DNA from: Paraphysomonas bandaiensis
Lineage: Eukaryota > Chrysophyceae
NCBI GenBank assembly: GCA_965644295.1
Contig: CBFFRP010000209.1
Span: forward strand, 82,036-146,035
Direction of reading: 5' to 3'
DNA: 64,000 nucleotides
Shown here: piece by piece, positions 1 to 11,007 of the stretch
How the letters are laid out: each line of letters starts with the position of its first letter
Position numbering within the stretch: the stretch's first letter is position 1
Position numbers and translations under genes: made by a program
The notes under the pieces: generated by a model
Database searches by the model: none
Seen by the model: the letters and a program-made list of their open reading frames with translations, nothing else
What the model was told of the DNA's origin: nothing

Positions 1-870
1 ATGAACATCATATTTATTATTTTATCTCGTTCTACTATTGCCAGAGGTACTTCAATTATAATTTTGATGTATAGAAAGAAATGCTGGATCAGACAGGAAG
101 TGAGAGTGAACAATAGTGGGTGTAGTAATTTGTTTGGCAGATCAGAGCCCAGGATAACTAGCGGCCGGGAACTGTGGGTTATCTGTTGAGTTTGTTGTCA
201 AAAAGCGCATGATAAAATCGATAGAGAGTTGTTCCCATGAGATATACGAATACGATAGATACCCGTGTTGTTCATGTAGAGTATATGTTATTAATGAAGT
301 TTACGTGAGAGAAATCCATAACTATCACCTATAATTGATAAAAGTAAATCCTATTGTGTCCTTCTATGTCCTATTTTGCTATCTATACAGCATGTAGAGG
401 CATGTGGAGATGTACGAAGTAGTTATCATGATACTCGTGGTTATCAACCAAAATGGGGATTTTCTTTTAAAACTATAGGTTTATATGCAAAAATCCCTGT
501 ACCAAGCCTAAATTCATCCACTATATCGAGCATATCTACCACATATCGTCGCGAAGTGTGACTGTACATCTATTCCATATACTGTAATGTATTCTGGTGT
601 ACAATGAGAATACATGGTATGGGCTGGAGGGTTGAGTAGTGTATGTATTCTCGTATAGGTGCGATATAAGAGAGCTGCACATACTCCATGCATACTGCTG
701 TATATGTATATGTATATGTATATATATTCTAGACTAGTCCATCATCACTCATCAACATGTCAGGCAGATAGGAGCCTATTAAAGCAAGTGTTATCAGTAC
801 GATGACATCACATACACAGTTATCTGATATATCTTAACATATATATCCCATTAACCTCTCAGTGTACAGT
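1..870. other. Gene-poor AT-rich spacer
   Basis: No convincing gene is seen. The short open frames here lack homology and begin at non-ATG codons. A TATATG-type simple repeat lies near 700-730. The segment directly upstream of 871 presumably holds the promoter of the next gene, but no distinct element is recognisable. Confidence 0.5.
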
Positions 871-1843
871 ATGGGAGCATGTACATCATCTGGTGCAGCT
901 TTATCACCGATGAGCCCTCGACGACAGTTCTCACCCATATTCAGACTACCATTAACCCCCAAATACCCAACAACTCTACAAGCATTACACTCAGAGAGCC
1001 CTCAAGTGACTATTAATAATACAAAAAAAATATATTCAGTTAAATTAATTCGAAATGATCAGTCGAATATTTACTGTGCTAATTGGCCTGATCGTGTTAA
1101 AATACGCATATCGTTAGAATCTGTTGATATTCTGACACATTGGACTGAAGAGCCTATTATTTATATACCATATCATGAGTTGCCGGGCTGGAAAGGGTCG
1201 TCCAGTGGCATTACTCTAAAAGTTAAGAAGTGTGTATTTGACAGAGTGTCAAGTCCAAGTGGGGTAGTTCGCTTAGGTTTTCACTCCTCTGAAGGAAAAA
1301 CGATTCAGAAGTGCATGATCGGCGGTGTGGAGAACCTGCAGAAAGCCTTAATGGACTGTGTTATTGACGAGAAGGACTTCAATGTAATTTTGACCGTCAT
1401 ATTTAACGAAAGTAAATGCCTTCAGGTTTGTTTTCACTGTTGAAGTATGATTGCTATTTATAACATTATTTTGTTAGAAAAATTGGACTAATGACTGTGA
1501 CTTTGAACTTGGTGGGAAACGCATTTCGGCGCAGCAGGCGATGACTGTATTTGCTACGGCGCGCCAGGATAACTTTGATGACTTGCTGACCTTGTCGTGC
1601 TATCTTTACTACAGGGTTATGTGCCGGGATTCTTTCGGTCTGATACTAAGTTCTGTGGAGAATCCTTCGTTTAGAAAAAATATTGCGGAGAAACTAGGGG
1701 CTAAGAATGCTAGAAGCAATAGTCAGTGCTCAAGAAGTTCATCAGAAGCATCTATAGCGATAGATGACGGTGACGAAATTAGTTACTCACAAGTACGGGC
1801 ATCATTGAGTGATGTATATGTTGATAAAACGGAGGGCTTCTAG
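871..1843 (+). CDS. Unknown protein, putatively N-acylated, two exons
   Basis: The predicted protein is 306 residues from two exons, 871-1425 and 1478-1843. The 52-nt intron has a GTTTGT donor and a TTGTTAG acceptor and joins the exons in phase 0. I chose the ATG at 871 because the frame before it offers only a GTG at 862. The protein begins MGACTSS, which fits an N-myristoylation site followed by a palmitoylatable Cys, so membrane attachment is inferred. A Ser/Pro-rich stretch follows (about residues 8-40). A beta-rich middle part (about 50-160) resembles a PH- or C2-like sandwich without a recognisable signature, and the C-terminus is helical and ends in a Ser-rich tail. I do not recognise the family. 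Splicing is supported only by frame continuity and splice signals. Confidence 0.6.
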
Positions 1844-2230
1844 TTGTAACAGTAGTGGTCGATTTTATGTTTTATATATATGTTTTTTTATTTTTTCGTG
1901 TACTGTAGCTATGGTGATGACAAACACCTGATGCGAAATTTTTGTTGTTTCTACAACGTTGTGCTGTTCCGTGCTTTTATCAAATTGAATATAAGTCAAA
2001 ATCTTTGGTCTACATATATGACGTAGGTACAACCATTCTCACATTCTCATTCGATGATTATCTGTAAAGTGTACATGATGTTTCATCTTATTCGTTTTTA
2101 TTATCTTAAACTGAGACTTGCATCACCAAGAGAGGTAACATTTAAATTATATGAATAGTACTAGTAATGTAGTCCAGTGGTAGAAAAAGGTATCATAAAT
2201 GATAATATATAGTTAATGTCAATTATTAAG
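1844..2230. other. AT-rich spacer
   Basis: This is the 3' flank of the preceding gene. T-rich runs follow the stop codon. No gene or clear repeat is visible. Confidence 0.4.
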
Positions 2231-3160
2231 TATAAGTTAAGGTTTTATAATAAGGATTACTGACATCAAACGAACTGGAAGCGTCTTGGCGATATACTTC
2301 AATCAAACATGTTTTACTGATCTAAATTCCTGGTGTGACTGTGTTGTACTTAACTAACTAGTGCTTAACTCCGATAGCATACTATTTGACTACGAAAGTT
2401 GGCTTTGTGTGTCACCGCAAGCATCAAGGTACAACCTTTTTCGCTCTATTGCTCAAAGATTTTAGGATCTGCTGATTTCAGGATTTTTGAGTTTTTAATT
2501 TAGTGTGAGAGCTGCCCACGGACGTGTAGTCCATCAGTGGCAATAGAGGTGCGGTGAATCAGTAAGGGGACGCCCTTTGGGGTACGGATCCGTGACGTTT
2601 TAGGGGAGGGTCAGAGTTATATAGATGGGAGGATAATGTTTCGAGAGGGAAAGTGAGATGGTGCGAGGTGGAGACGTGTAGTCTCTCTGCCGCTGACTGC
2701 AGTGTAGGAGTTAGACATAAATAGAGTTGGCAGAGTTGTCTATGTTGGGGTTTGCTTGTGGGGGGGCGTGAAAGTATTAGAAGAGTAGGAGAAATATGGT
2801 CATATGCCCAGCTGGGACTCTCGCGAAGGCACCAACAGGTTTGAAGTAGGGGGACTTAAATTTATGGGTTGTGTGTGGTGATAGATGGAGGTGAAATTTA
2901 GGGAGGGAGCTGTGTGTTGACATTATGCGGGGTTGGGTAGTATAGGACATAGACCGTCTTATTGTCACTCCTAGAAGTCGGAGGATCGCTGGTGTTGTCT
3001 TCGTCGGATTCGCTGCTTACTATACGTGTTCTGGGAAGAAATCGGTGTGGCCCCTCGAGGACGCAGCGTAGCATTAACTACGATCTTGGAGCATCTGCTT
3101 GGCCGCTGCAAATAGTGGTTGAACTATATAATATTCACTACTGCATCGTTTAGAGTGCGT
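2230..3160 (-). mobile_element. Decayed LINE copy (3' portion)
   Basis: Read on the minus strand, this is the 3' part of the same LINE family seen at 11.0-13.0 and 22.8-25.0 kb. The landmarks occur in the same order from the left: the degenerate 3' tail, the block with CACCGCAAGCATCAAGG near 2417, the GACGCCCTTTGGGG block near 2570, and a segment near 3090-3115 resembling the GCTGCA...GGTTGAA block of the other copies. The GC content stands out from the flanks. No intact frame remains, so this is a dead copy. Both ends are approximate. Confidence 0.5.
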
Positions 3161-3456
3161 AGTCAGCGCGAGGTCAGGTTGCAGTGGATATGTGAGGCAC
3201 AGACTGCTTCGAATAGAGTTTGAGTTATGGTGCTTGTCCAGCAAATAATAGTTTTTTTAATACCATCAATATTATTATTTAGTGTTTATAGTATTAGTAG
3301 TGACTGTACAAAACATACATAATCATAATAATATATATGGAATGTCTTATTAATTAGCATAGATGCATGTAAAAGTGTAAAAGAGTGCGCCTAGGTCACC
3401 ACAATTTTAACGGACAATGAGAAGAGCAGTTAGACATCTGCAACTGGATTCATCCA

Positions 3457-3720
3457 TTGATGTTGGTGCAGCCGACAGAAACAGCTGATTTTGCACAGCG
3501 TGTTCTGGACAGCGCCGAGGTCACCAAGAGAGCACGACTTGGTACCTATGAGTCCAACTACCGCTGCTTGCTTCATATTGAAGCACAATCTAAAATTGTT
3601 GAAGAAAGACTCTTTAGTCGTACAAAGTTGATTATGACACCTAAACGTAGAAACATGAATCCATATCGTCTAGAATCGTTGCTATTCCTACGAGCCAATT
3701 ACATGCTGTGGGATGCTTAA
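3457..3720 (+). pseudogene. hAT transposase C-terminal remnant
   Basis: The 87-codon frame ends in a recognisable hAT-family dimerisation tail: an ERLFS motif, then a basic MTPKRR stretch, then a hydrophobic LLFLRANY segment just before the stop. In intact hAT transposases (about 600-800 residues) these elements close the protein. Everything upstream, including the RNase H-like catalytic core, is missing, and the frame opens at TTG. The fragment is therefore a remnant. It is followed about 150 bp later by a sequence that looks like a hAT terminal repeat (3880-3975). Confidence 0.6.
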
Positions 3721-3879
3721 TGCTTATACCCTCCATGAAGACCTGCAAGGAGATCCTGATGTGCCAGTGGAGAGCGAGAAATAGTTACAATTTGTAGTCT
3801 GCTATTTAACTAAAACGCAATAATTAAGGGAGCACCACACTATCTATTATGAGCGGTATTATCTACTTTAAGTTAGTAG

Positions 3880-3975
3880 GTATTAATGGCCATTATAATT
3901 GCCGGGACATTTTTCATTAATGCCATTGCAATTGCCGGGAACTGGACTACCACTAATGGTTACCAGGCCCTGTTA
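3880..3975. mobile_element. hAT-type terminal segment
   Basis: The segment ends in GGTTACCAGGCCCTG, whose reverse complement CAGGGCCTGGTAACC has the typical form of a hAT terminal repeat. It contains repeated CATTG/AATTGCCGGGA motifs. The same arrangement is present in the complete small MITE at 24998-25149. It lies just downstream of the hAT transposase remnant, so it is probably the right end of the same old element. The matching left end was not found. Confidence 0.5.
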
Positions 3976-4098
3976 GGTACAATGTAATTTGCTTAACAAT
4001 TACATGCTGCCTATATACGTGAATGATAGTTTCATGTTTCTTCATCAGTTTCACATTTGCTCAATAAAGATATTTACCGTTAACTGTTAATAGTGGGC

Positions 4099-5113
4099 CT
4101 ACTGAAATAAGGAGCCATACAAGCGGTCTACATCAACACTACCCGTTTTTTCTACAGACTCAACATTCATAGGAAACATGAAGTTCTTCAGTTTTTCGTG
4201 CGCAACATATTTTATCTTTCGTCCTTTACTAGCCTTTCGATCAACCTACAACCTATGATTAAAAGATCCAACGAAAACGAAAAGGAAAACAATAACCACC
4301 TTTGACTTCCCACGTTTATAGTTGCGAAGAGCAGCTAAATCCTCTTTTCTCATGCTGCCTTCTGCTGCTACTCCACCAGATGATGAAGTGGATATGAAGC
4401 TCTAACGGAACAGAATAAGAGAAACAAGCATTGCACCGCACGATATACCTTAAGTAGTAAAGAATAGAACTGCCTATCATCATACACCTCACAATCGTAT
4501 CCTCCAACATCTGACGAGGGCAGAGGGCCTGGAATATTAGACAACTTGCGGCGTTTCGAGTCACCAGTCGGCATACATGACTTTTCAATAGCTCTGGTCT
4601 CGTCAGATAATGTGGCATCAATCTACATTTCAATTATACATATTATAAACTACTACAATCACACACCTGATCCCAAATAGTTTGGTTAAAAACTTTTAAA
4701 CTAGATTTCTTTTGCTCAGAACCGTAATGAGTCCTTGCATGCCACTTGTTGACAACTGACTGCCACTTCGGTTCAAGAGCTTTCTGGGATGCAAGAACAT
4801 CTTCCCATGTGATATCTTCAGTCAATGAACTGGATTTCCTCTTAAGGGATGTGCTGTCATCTGATTGGCTATCTAATAGACCCACTAACTGACCCAATAC
4901 ACCCCTTAAATTCTTCTTAAGTTCATTGTTATGAATATCTGATATATCGTCTGTCTTAAATGAGATCTCTTCTAGTACTGGAAGCTGATTAAGTTGATCG
5001 ATGACATGTTGGAGAGAGATCCTCATAGCGAGCGTTTTCTCCCATGCCTGGACATGAGACTGAGCATATCGTGCTGAGTTATGATCTGATTTAACTGGAG
5101 CTGATAGTATCAT
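4099..5113 (-). CDS. AATF: AATF/Bfr2 (Traube) family ribosome-biogenesis protein
   Basis: Exons 5113-4667, 4622-4449, 4401-4300 and 4245-4099 join in phase 0 across introns of 44, 47 and 54 nt, giving 289 residues. The first exon carries the AATF core: an RISLQ helix, NQLP, and later the KKSSLKVFNQTIWDQ segment. Exon 2 contains EVYDDRQFYSLLLK, matching the D-x-x-FDD-DFY-LLK block, and the last exon has VDRKASKGRKIKY and ends DRLYGSLFQ, the hallmark TRAUB-domain end. The family works in the nucleolus in early 40S/SSU processome assembly. Known members are around 500 residues; here the acidic N-terminal region is missing or lies on an unrecognised upstream exon. The ATG at 5113 is the first plausible start before the conserved core. 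Confidence 0.85.
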
Positions 5114-5607
5114 TGTGTATATATGATAAGAGGGGGGTGATAGAGATGGTAATGTGACGGAGAACATGCCCCATATATATATATACACAGACATACAGAC
5201 ATACATATACATGAGCCTGTACTGGACATATATACATACACATCCATGGACAGAGGTGTCTATATATAGAAGTAATACCGAGTAGAATACGGAGTGGAAT
5301 ACAATGAAAGAATGGACCAAAATGCATGTTATGTATGTGCTGTAATACAGAGGTATACGTAGAATACAATGTAGGGAAACATAACGGTTGAAAGGGCTTG
5401 TATAGGTGCAGCCTCATAGCAACAGTGCAGCTGAGCTGAACACAGACAATGTCTGTTAATACATATATGCAGTGAGGTAGATGGGGTGTTTCCTTGTCTC
5501 CGTAGTCTTATATCTTGTTTATTTCGAGAACCCCTCACAGTTAGTTCCTTAGTACGATAATGACTGGTGTTCTGAAGGCTTAGCAGGGTGTGTGTAGATA
5601 GCTGGAA

Positions 5608-6408
5608 ATGATGATCAACATTATGCTCTATAAGCTTCTCACAGAACGAACGCGTAACACAGTATTTCCTGAACACTATTTGAAAGCTGGAAGTGAAACT
5701 TTAGGCTTTTTATTGCTTGGCTCTTGGATTCTAACACTGGTTTTCAACCCCGAGGCATTAAGAAGCAATCTCATTAAAGACCGAATTGGTTATAACAATA
5801 TATGTGTTGGATTTGACACATCCCCAGCACGGTATTTTGCATTACCCTGTTTTGTTTTGAAAGCCTACCTTGACATTCGCTATGTCTTCACGGCCACTCA
5901 ACGCTCTGATCTCGAGAGGGAAGATGGCATGGTGGCAACCTATCAGCACAGATTTTCATTGATAGCCAATGGAACTTACGGATTTTATCTCCTGTTCCTA
6001 CCGTTTTTAGTGTTTGTTGAACCAGTTGATAGTTCCAGCGTTAATTTTCACTATGGTGTGTTCGCTCTGCTTATTCTACTGCGATACCTATTCATCTCCG
6101 CCAATTTTGCGCAAAGTGTTTCCACGCATAAAATTTCGACTTGGAGTTGGGTATGGTTTAGTCTGTTTACATTTGCAACGTTTGCATCATTGACTTTTTC
6201 TGCTGTTGACTTCGCGTTATATGATGCGCAGAAAGGTGGTGAACAAGCCCCTCCCATTCCATGGGTGCTATTAATGATTACGGACTATATGTGGTTCATG
6301 CTGGTATTTTTAACCACAAAATTCTTGCCTGACTTATCCCCTATACATGTTAAGTACTCTCTTCTGCCATTAGCCTCAGACAATACGAAGATTTTACCTC
6401 TGCGCTGA
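5608..6408 (+). CDS. Six-pass membrane protein, unknown family
   Basis: A single uninterrupted frame of 266 residues starts at tandem ATG codons at 5608. About six hydrophobic helices are visible: residues near 31-47, 70-90, 113-135, 148-168, 175-200 and 208-230. The loops are short, and a conserved-looking DTSPARYFALPC stretch lies before the second helix. The C-terminal tail is short and polar. There is no signal peptide, catalytic motif or transporter signature I recognise, and a functional assignment would be a guess. Codon use is balanced like that of neighbouring genes. It is divergent from the AATF gene with about 500 bp between starts. Confidence 0.7.
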   Translation: MMINIMLYKLLTERTRNTVFPEHYLKAGSETLGFLLLGSWILTLVFNPEALRSNLIKDRIGYNNICVGFDTSPARYFALPCFVLKAYLDIRYVFTATQRSDLEREDGMVATYQHRFSLIANGTYGFYLLFLPFLVFVEPVDSSSVNFHYGVFALLILLRYLFISANFAQSVSTHKISTWSWVWFSLFTFATFASLTFSAVDFALYDAQKGGEQAPPIPWVLLMITDYMWFMLVFLTTKFLPDLSPIHVKYSLLPLASDNTKILPLR

Positions 6409-7738
6409 TAGCTATAGATGTCCGATCGAATTGAGTTGTCCAAACGATGCTGTGTTCCTATTTATTTCTAAAGAATGAATTTTCAACTTAGATTAGAACT
6501 TTGTCTATAATTTATTCCATAACTTGTAAGTTAATTTATGTCTTAATTAGTCTACCAGTTAGGCCGTTACTATGTCCTTGACAGCTCCTCGCCTGTTCGG
6601 ATCTTGTCGATTCGGGGTAGGGATCTAGTTTTGAACCTAGTCAATTTGGTGTAATTTTTTAGTCACACCAAAAATAGTATTAAACCCTAGACAACGTGTT
6701 GAATATGTAGTCATTTAATAATTCATATAGATGGCCAGGCGTTTATAATCATTAATTAAAGCAGATTTTGAATTATTTATTATGTTGATAGGTTCTTACA
6801 TTAGTGAAGAAGTCAACAAATTGGACTAAGTTGAATTATATTTCCCATTTGTATTAAAAGACATTTACAATGCAAGTAAGCTAATATTAAAAAATGATGA
6901 TATAGCAAATTTAATTCATTAAATCTATGTTACTGTTACTGTATCATTAAACTGAACTATATTGACCACATAGGATTGTGGTATCTAAAATCTGACAATA
7001 TATATTAATTTATTACTTGTAATATAGTGACAATATATTGGTATAGTGAATAAAAGTAAATTTTGAGAGATGTTGAGAACATTTTAAATTAATTGATTAT
7101 GGAGTGAATACATTTTTCAGTTACTTAAGTTTAATCATCTTGATGTTGAAAACGTTGATACATATCAATGCAATGATGAATCAGCTTTGAATTGAGAGGG
7201 AGTGAGGAGTCTTGCTATTTTTGAAAACAACTAAAAGTTGTATATCAATGGTATTCCAATTATGACGTCTAAACGTTAATTAAGTTTTAACAACAATATC
7301 AAAATTCGAAAATAGCGCCTCTTTGCACACACGAAAATATATGTCAATTATATACAGTGTTAGCGTTCCCTAAGTACAAATAGTTATTTTATTTAATATA
7401 AAAATAATCTAGCTGACTTTATCAATATAAAATAAATTGGAAGAAGAGTAAAATAGGCTGGAATATGTGCTCGAGTGTAAATACCCAATATAGTACAAGA
7501 TATGGAATATTTACAACAAATGACAAACAAAAAAAATGATAATATACAAGAAATGTCATGCTTTAGATATTTGAGATATACTCTGGTAAAAGTGTTCATG
7601 CAAAAGAGCTTCTCAGGTCACAGTTTTGTTAATTCAATCGAATAAAATATACATAATTTAATGTCTTAACTTAACGTCGTTAATTCAAGGTAGTCAACTT
7701 TTGTACGCATTTACAGTTTTTGGCAGGACACACACAGA
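6409..7738. other. Long AT-rich spacer
   Basis: The region is strongly AT-rich with no open frame of credible coding character on either strand. It ends in a GA-rich/poly-G run near 7735-7752. No repeat family seen elsewhere in the window is recognised here. Confidence 0.45.
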
Positions 7739-8101
7739 GAGAGGGGGGGGGGTCTTCGACCCTAGCCGTGTTAACCGTGACCATAAAAACTATTAATTTA
7801 TACTGACCCTTACCCCTATGGTATCGCTGTGTATCACGTACAAGTGCTTCCAATATTGTACATTACATTTTTTTATACACTTTTTTGCATAAAAAATGTC
7901 GTGTCACCTTTCACAATAAAAAATGCAAAAAAAATCTTATTTTCACAAATTCTGTAACAGTATACACTACATTTTTTACAACATTTTTCTTAAAAAAAAA
8001 CTTTTTTCTAAAAAATAAATATCAGAAATAAATATTTTCAACAAAAATGTCAAAAAAAATGCAATCAAAATAAAATAATACTATACATATTAACCCCAGC
8101 G

Positions 8102-8185
8102 ATCAACCGACCCTATTAACCAAACAATCAACCGACCCTATTAACCAAACAATCAACCGACCCTATTAACCAAACAATCAACCAA
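8102..8185. repeat. 25-bp tandem repeat upstream of virus-like ORFs
   Basis: Three perfect copies of a 25-bp unit beginning ATCAACCGACCCTATTAACC start at 8102, 8127 and 8152, and a fourth decayed copy starts at 8177. The C-rich, G-poor strand asymmetry contrasts with the poly-A/T sequence to the left. The array sits about 70 bp before the first small ORF and may be part of a mobile or viral end or a promoter; that is inference. Confidence 0.8.
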
Positions 8186-8310
8186 CCCTGACTTAAACAC
8201 CGAACAATTACAACAGATAGACGGAACAACAGACCTGTTTAACACTATATATAGACATGCCGTATTTTACTCCCTGTTATCCTGTAAAAAAATATATACA
8301 CTTATTATAT

Positions 8311-8484
8311 ATGCCAAAAAATCAAGCACAAGTTAACAAAATGATTAATAAAGCTTTGAGAGCATCAGTAAACAAAGCTAAACAGGACGTAACCAAACAC
8401 GCAGAGAACAAGCGTAAGGAGGTAGCCAAGAAGATAAACAAAAAGGCTACATCAGTGAAAAAAAGAATTAAGAAAAAGCTTTAA
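8311..8484 (+). CDS. Small lysine-rich basic protein
   Basis: The frame is open from 8257, but the ATG at 8311 is preferred. It is preceded by TTATTATAT, almost the same sequence that precedes the ATG of the next ORF, and it gives a 57-residue protein without the odd hydrophobic leader. The product is extremely Lys-rich (repeated KK and KxxKK), predicted helical and amphipathic, and ends KKRIKKKL, consistent with nucleic-acid binding. Very small basic proteins are common in DNA viruses and virus-like elements. No family is recognised. Confidence 0.5.
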   Translation: MPKNQAQVNKMINKALRASVNKAKQDVTKHAENKRKEVAKKINKKATSVKKRIKKKL

Positions 8485-8519
8485 TTTATTTTAAATTATT
8501 ATATAACACATATTATATA

Positions 8520-9086
8520 ATGAATTTATTCCCTAGAAATAAATCTTTTATCTATAATTTTACATCTATGAATGCCATCGGCGAAACGCCCGAAGATTGT
8601 ACATTTATATTACCACCTCTACCATATTACGAGGAATGTGATTATTATGAAGTTGAATGCATCGGTTTTTATATAAACTATGAAAGCTTAGATATATCAG
8701 CAATTCCTTTTTATAGTTGCAATGATTTAAATTTCATTGCGGAAAACTTTGCAACAGAAAGCAATTGTATTGATATTTGCGAAAATCAATTTCTTGTTTG
8801 TGGTACGCATTGTGATAGAAACAGATCATATGCAATATGTTATAATAATAAATGTAAAGTAAAAAATACTAAAAATCCAACTACATACAGCCTCATAACT
8901 GACACAGGCATAGTAAGAGATAAACCCTTTTGTGTATATGGTGATGAAGAGCCAAAAAAGATACGATTTCGTTTATATGATTATAATTTAGAACCCTTGA
9001 AAAAAGAAGTTGTAAATTATAATGGTAAAACACATTGGACAGTGTCTTTTGATTTTATACCAATGTACGAAAGCAGTTTTAAATAA
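8520..9086 (+). CDS. Cys-rich protein of virus-like character, possible minor capsid jelly roll
   Basis: The protein has 188 residues, and the ATG at 8520 is preceded by ATTATATA as in the preceding small ORF 35 bp upstream. Cysteines are abundant, mainly between residues 70 and 125. The C-terminal third, IRFRLYDYNLEPL followed by a beta-strand-rich end, resembles the closing strands of small capsid or penton-like proteins of Polinton-like viruses and virophages. This is a structural impression, not a motif match. There is no intron, codon use is extremely AT-rich, and the nearest cellular genes lie more than 2 kb away. The two ORFs together look like an endogenised fragment of a small DNA virus or transpoviron-like element. 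Confidence 0.5.
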   Translation: MNLFPRNKSFIYNFTSMNAIGETPEDCTFILPPLPYYEECDYYEVECIGFYINYESLDISAIPFYSCNDLNFIAENFATESNCIDICENQFLVCGTHCDRNRSYAICYNNKCKVKNTKNPTTYSLITDTGIVRDKPFCVYGDEEPKKIRFRLYDYNLEPLKKEVVNYNGKTHWTVSFDFIPMYESSFK

Positions 9087-9140
9087 GTAACGTATATACA
9101 AGTACGTATATATAAGTACGTTTATCTGTATCAAAGGCGA

Positions 9141-9184
9141 ACTGAGTACGACGACCTCAGTACAGTTCACGCGGCTTTTTTTTT
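9141..9184 (+). other. Hairpin plus T-run after the virus-like ORF
   Basis: A perfect 6-bp stem (ACTGAG at 9141-9146 with CTCAGT at 9156-9161, 9-nt loop) lies 54 bp after the stop codon and is followed by nine T at 9176-9184. Alternative pairing of GAACT with AGTTC can also form. Such 3' hairpins mark transcript ends in some giant viruses and virophages; whether this one does is unknown. Confidence 0.4.
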
Positions 9185-9379
9185 CTTGGAAATGTCCGCG
9201 AACGACTTGAGAATTTTATTATAATATAAACCTATTTTTTTATTTATACAGTGTCTATATCACACTGTATAACTTATCTGTACAATGCAGTACAATGTAC
9301 TTATTTTATCAAGCAAAAAAATATGTACCATAATATATAATGAACCAAATAAATACCGTACAGTATTCCACTATAAACG

Positions 9380-9950
9380 GACTGAAGAGCCTAGATTTAG
9401 ACGATAGGTGAACAGGGTGAGGGGGTAGCCTGCTGGGTGGATGGACCACAGACAAACCATGTTGGGTTGGGCTGGGTTGTCGTCAGGAGACGGCCCTGTT
9501 GTGCAGTGGAGAGGTGTCGAGAGGAGACAGGGGTTGCAGAGAAGGTACATGGGGGCCGTTTGCGTGGATCTGCTCGCACGAGCCATGCTGTAAGTGGTTG
9601 TATCCGTAGAGAACCGTGTAGGAGACGAAGGTGTCTCCTTAGGTGATAGCATATGCATGCGGTCAGCGCTGCATTGGTGCAGGCACGTTGTTTAACTGAA
9701 GTAGTTGAGTAGGGTGAAGGTTGCAAGGCCAGGCAGGGGGACTTGGAGCGTGTACAACATGGTGTGACAGGTAATTTGTCGGAAGCGTGGTGGTCAACAA
9801 AATGCAGCAGTAAGGGAGTGTAAAAGGCCCTGGGCACACTGATGTGACTCAGCCACGGTCTCAATAGAGACATTGGGCTTGGAGCTGGTTAATAGGGTGA
9901 AACTTTATGTTGGACTGTATTTGCCATCGTAGGGCAGAGAATTGACACCA
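9380..9950 (-). mobile_element. GC-rich LINE-like fragment (uncertain)
   Basis: A GC-rich block stands out from its flanks. Near 9667-9710 it contains GCTGCA...GTTTAACTGAAGTAG, which resembles the segment of the LINE copies at 12155-12190 and, reverse-complemented, near 24260-24290. It ends directly next to the clearer LINE tail that starts at about 9955. A 158-codon minus-strand frame crosses it but has no recognisable domain and is probably by chance in GC-rich sequence. Confidence 0.35.
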
Positions 9951-9954
9951 TATA

Positions 9955-10560
9955 TAAAAGTCTGCTTATTAACAATAAATGTTTGAGATTCAGTACCAGC
10001 TTAGTAGCTAGATGAACAGACTAGTCAAACCTAGATAAGTATCTACCATAAACTAACAGGTACAACTCTAATGCTCTACTATTTAACACTACAAGAGTTA
10101 CTTGTGCATCACCGCAAACACCAAGGAGCGACGACTTCCGCTCTTGAAGGTGTATGGAGAGTCCAACGGGGTTAATGCTCGTTTAGCCAGGGGAACGCCC
10201 TTTGGGGTAGGGCTCCGCAGGGTTGAAAGGGGGTACAGGATCGTGTATTAGGGTGGTGAGCGTAACGAGCGTGAGAGACATGGGTTGAGGCGAACGTCTA
10301 GGTTCTGGATTATCAAGAGGAGATGCAGTTCGTAATTTGAACCTGGGGCTCAGAAATATCTAGCGGAGATGCCAACGCCGCGGTTCGGTTATGTGGGGGA
10401 AGGCATTGTTATGTATGCGGGAATTGAAGTGTTAGTGTGAGAAGTGGGGGCTGGATGAGACGTGAGGGGCATCTGCTGCTGTCACCCGAGGACGTGATCC
10501 TGCGATGACTCCCCAGCGTGTGCAGGGTAACCGACACCAAACACACGTTGTCAATATGAC
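9955..10560 (-). mobile_element. LINE copy, 3' end only
   Basis: On the minus strand this is the 3' terminal part of the LINE family. From the left it shows the tail end (AAGTCTGCTTATTAACAATA), the CTACTATTTAACACTAC block near 10077, the CATCACCGCAAACACCAAGG block near 10096, and GGGGAACGCCCTTTGGGG near 10190-10207. It is 5'-truncated and carries no intact frame. Target-site duplications are not clear. Confidence 0.6.
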
Positions 10561-11007
10561 ATATGGCGACTTCATAAATCTTTTAGAATCGTACAGGCTA
10601 CATTTCGTGTAAAATTGTTAATACAACTGGCAAGGAGCTGATTTTTTCCCACATCTAAAACAGGTTTAATGTGAATTCGAGAATACTTCAATGTACCTGT
10701 GGTGCTGTGGTGGATAAGTTGCGCCGTTTTAACTGTCACTGCTACAGTGGGAGGTTGTTACAAAACTAACATACTTAGAATTATATTTTAAAATATGTAG
10801 ATTTAAAACACTTTAGTTTTGTCCAATAGGAAGAAAAACGTCCTATTCAATGAAATCTCAATGTACAAAGAGCAACTGTATTCATTGATGCTATCGAAAT
10901 ATGTACAGAGTGTTAAAACAAAGGCGTAGTAACTGTAGCAGCGTGGTGGTACATGTCTATCTATATAGTTCATAAGATATTTCATGTGATTAAAAAGTTT
11001 TGATATA

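Noticed and set aside
862-870. Start of the first gene at 862
   Set aside because: The codon there is GTG; the ATG three codons later gives a plausible acylation start.
9397-9873. 158-codon minus-strand gene
   Set aside because: It lies in GC-rich LINE-like sequence, has no domain and overlaps open frames on the other strand.
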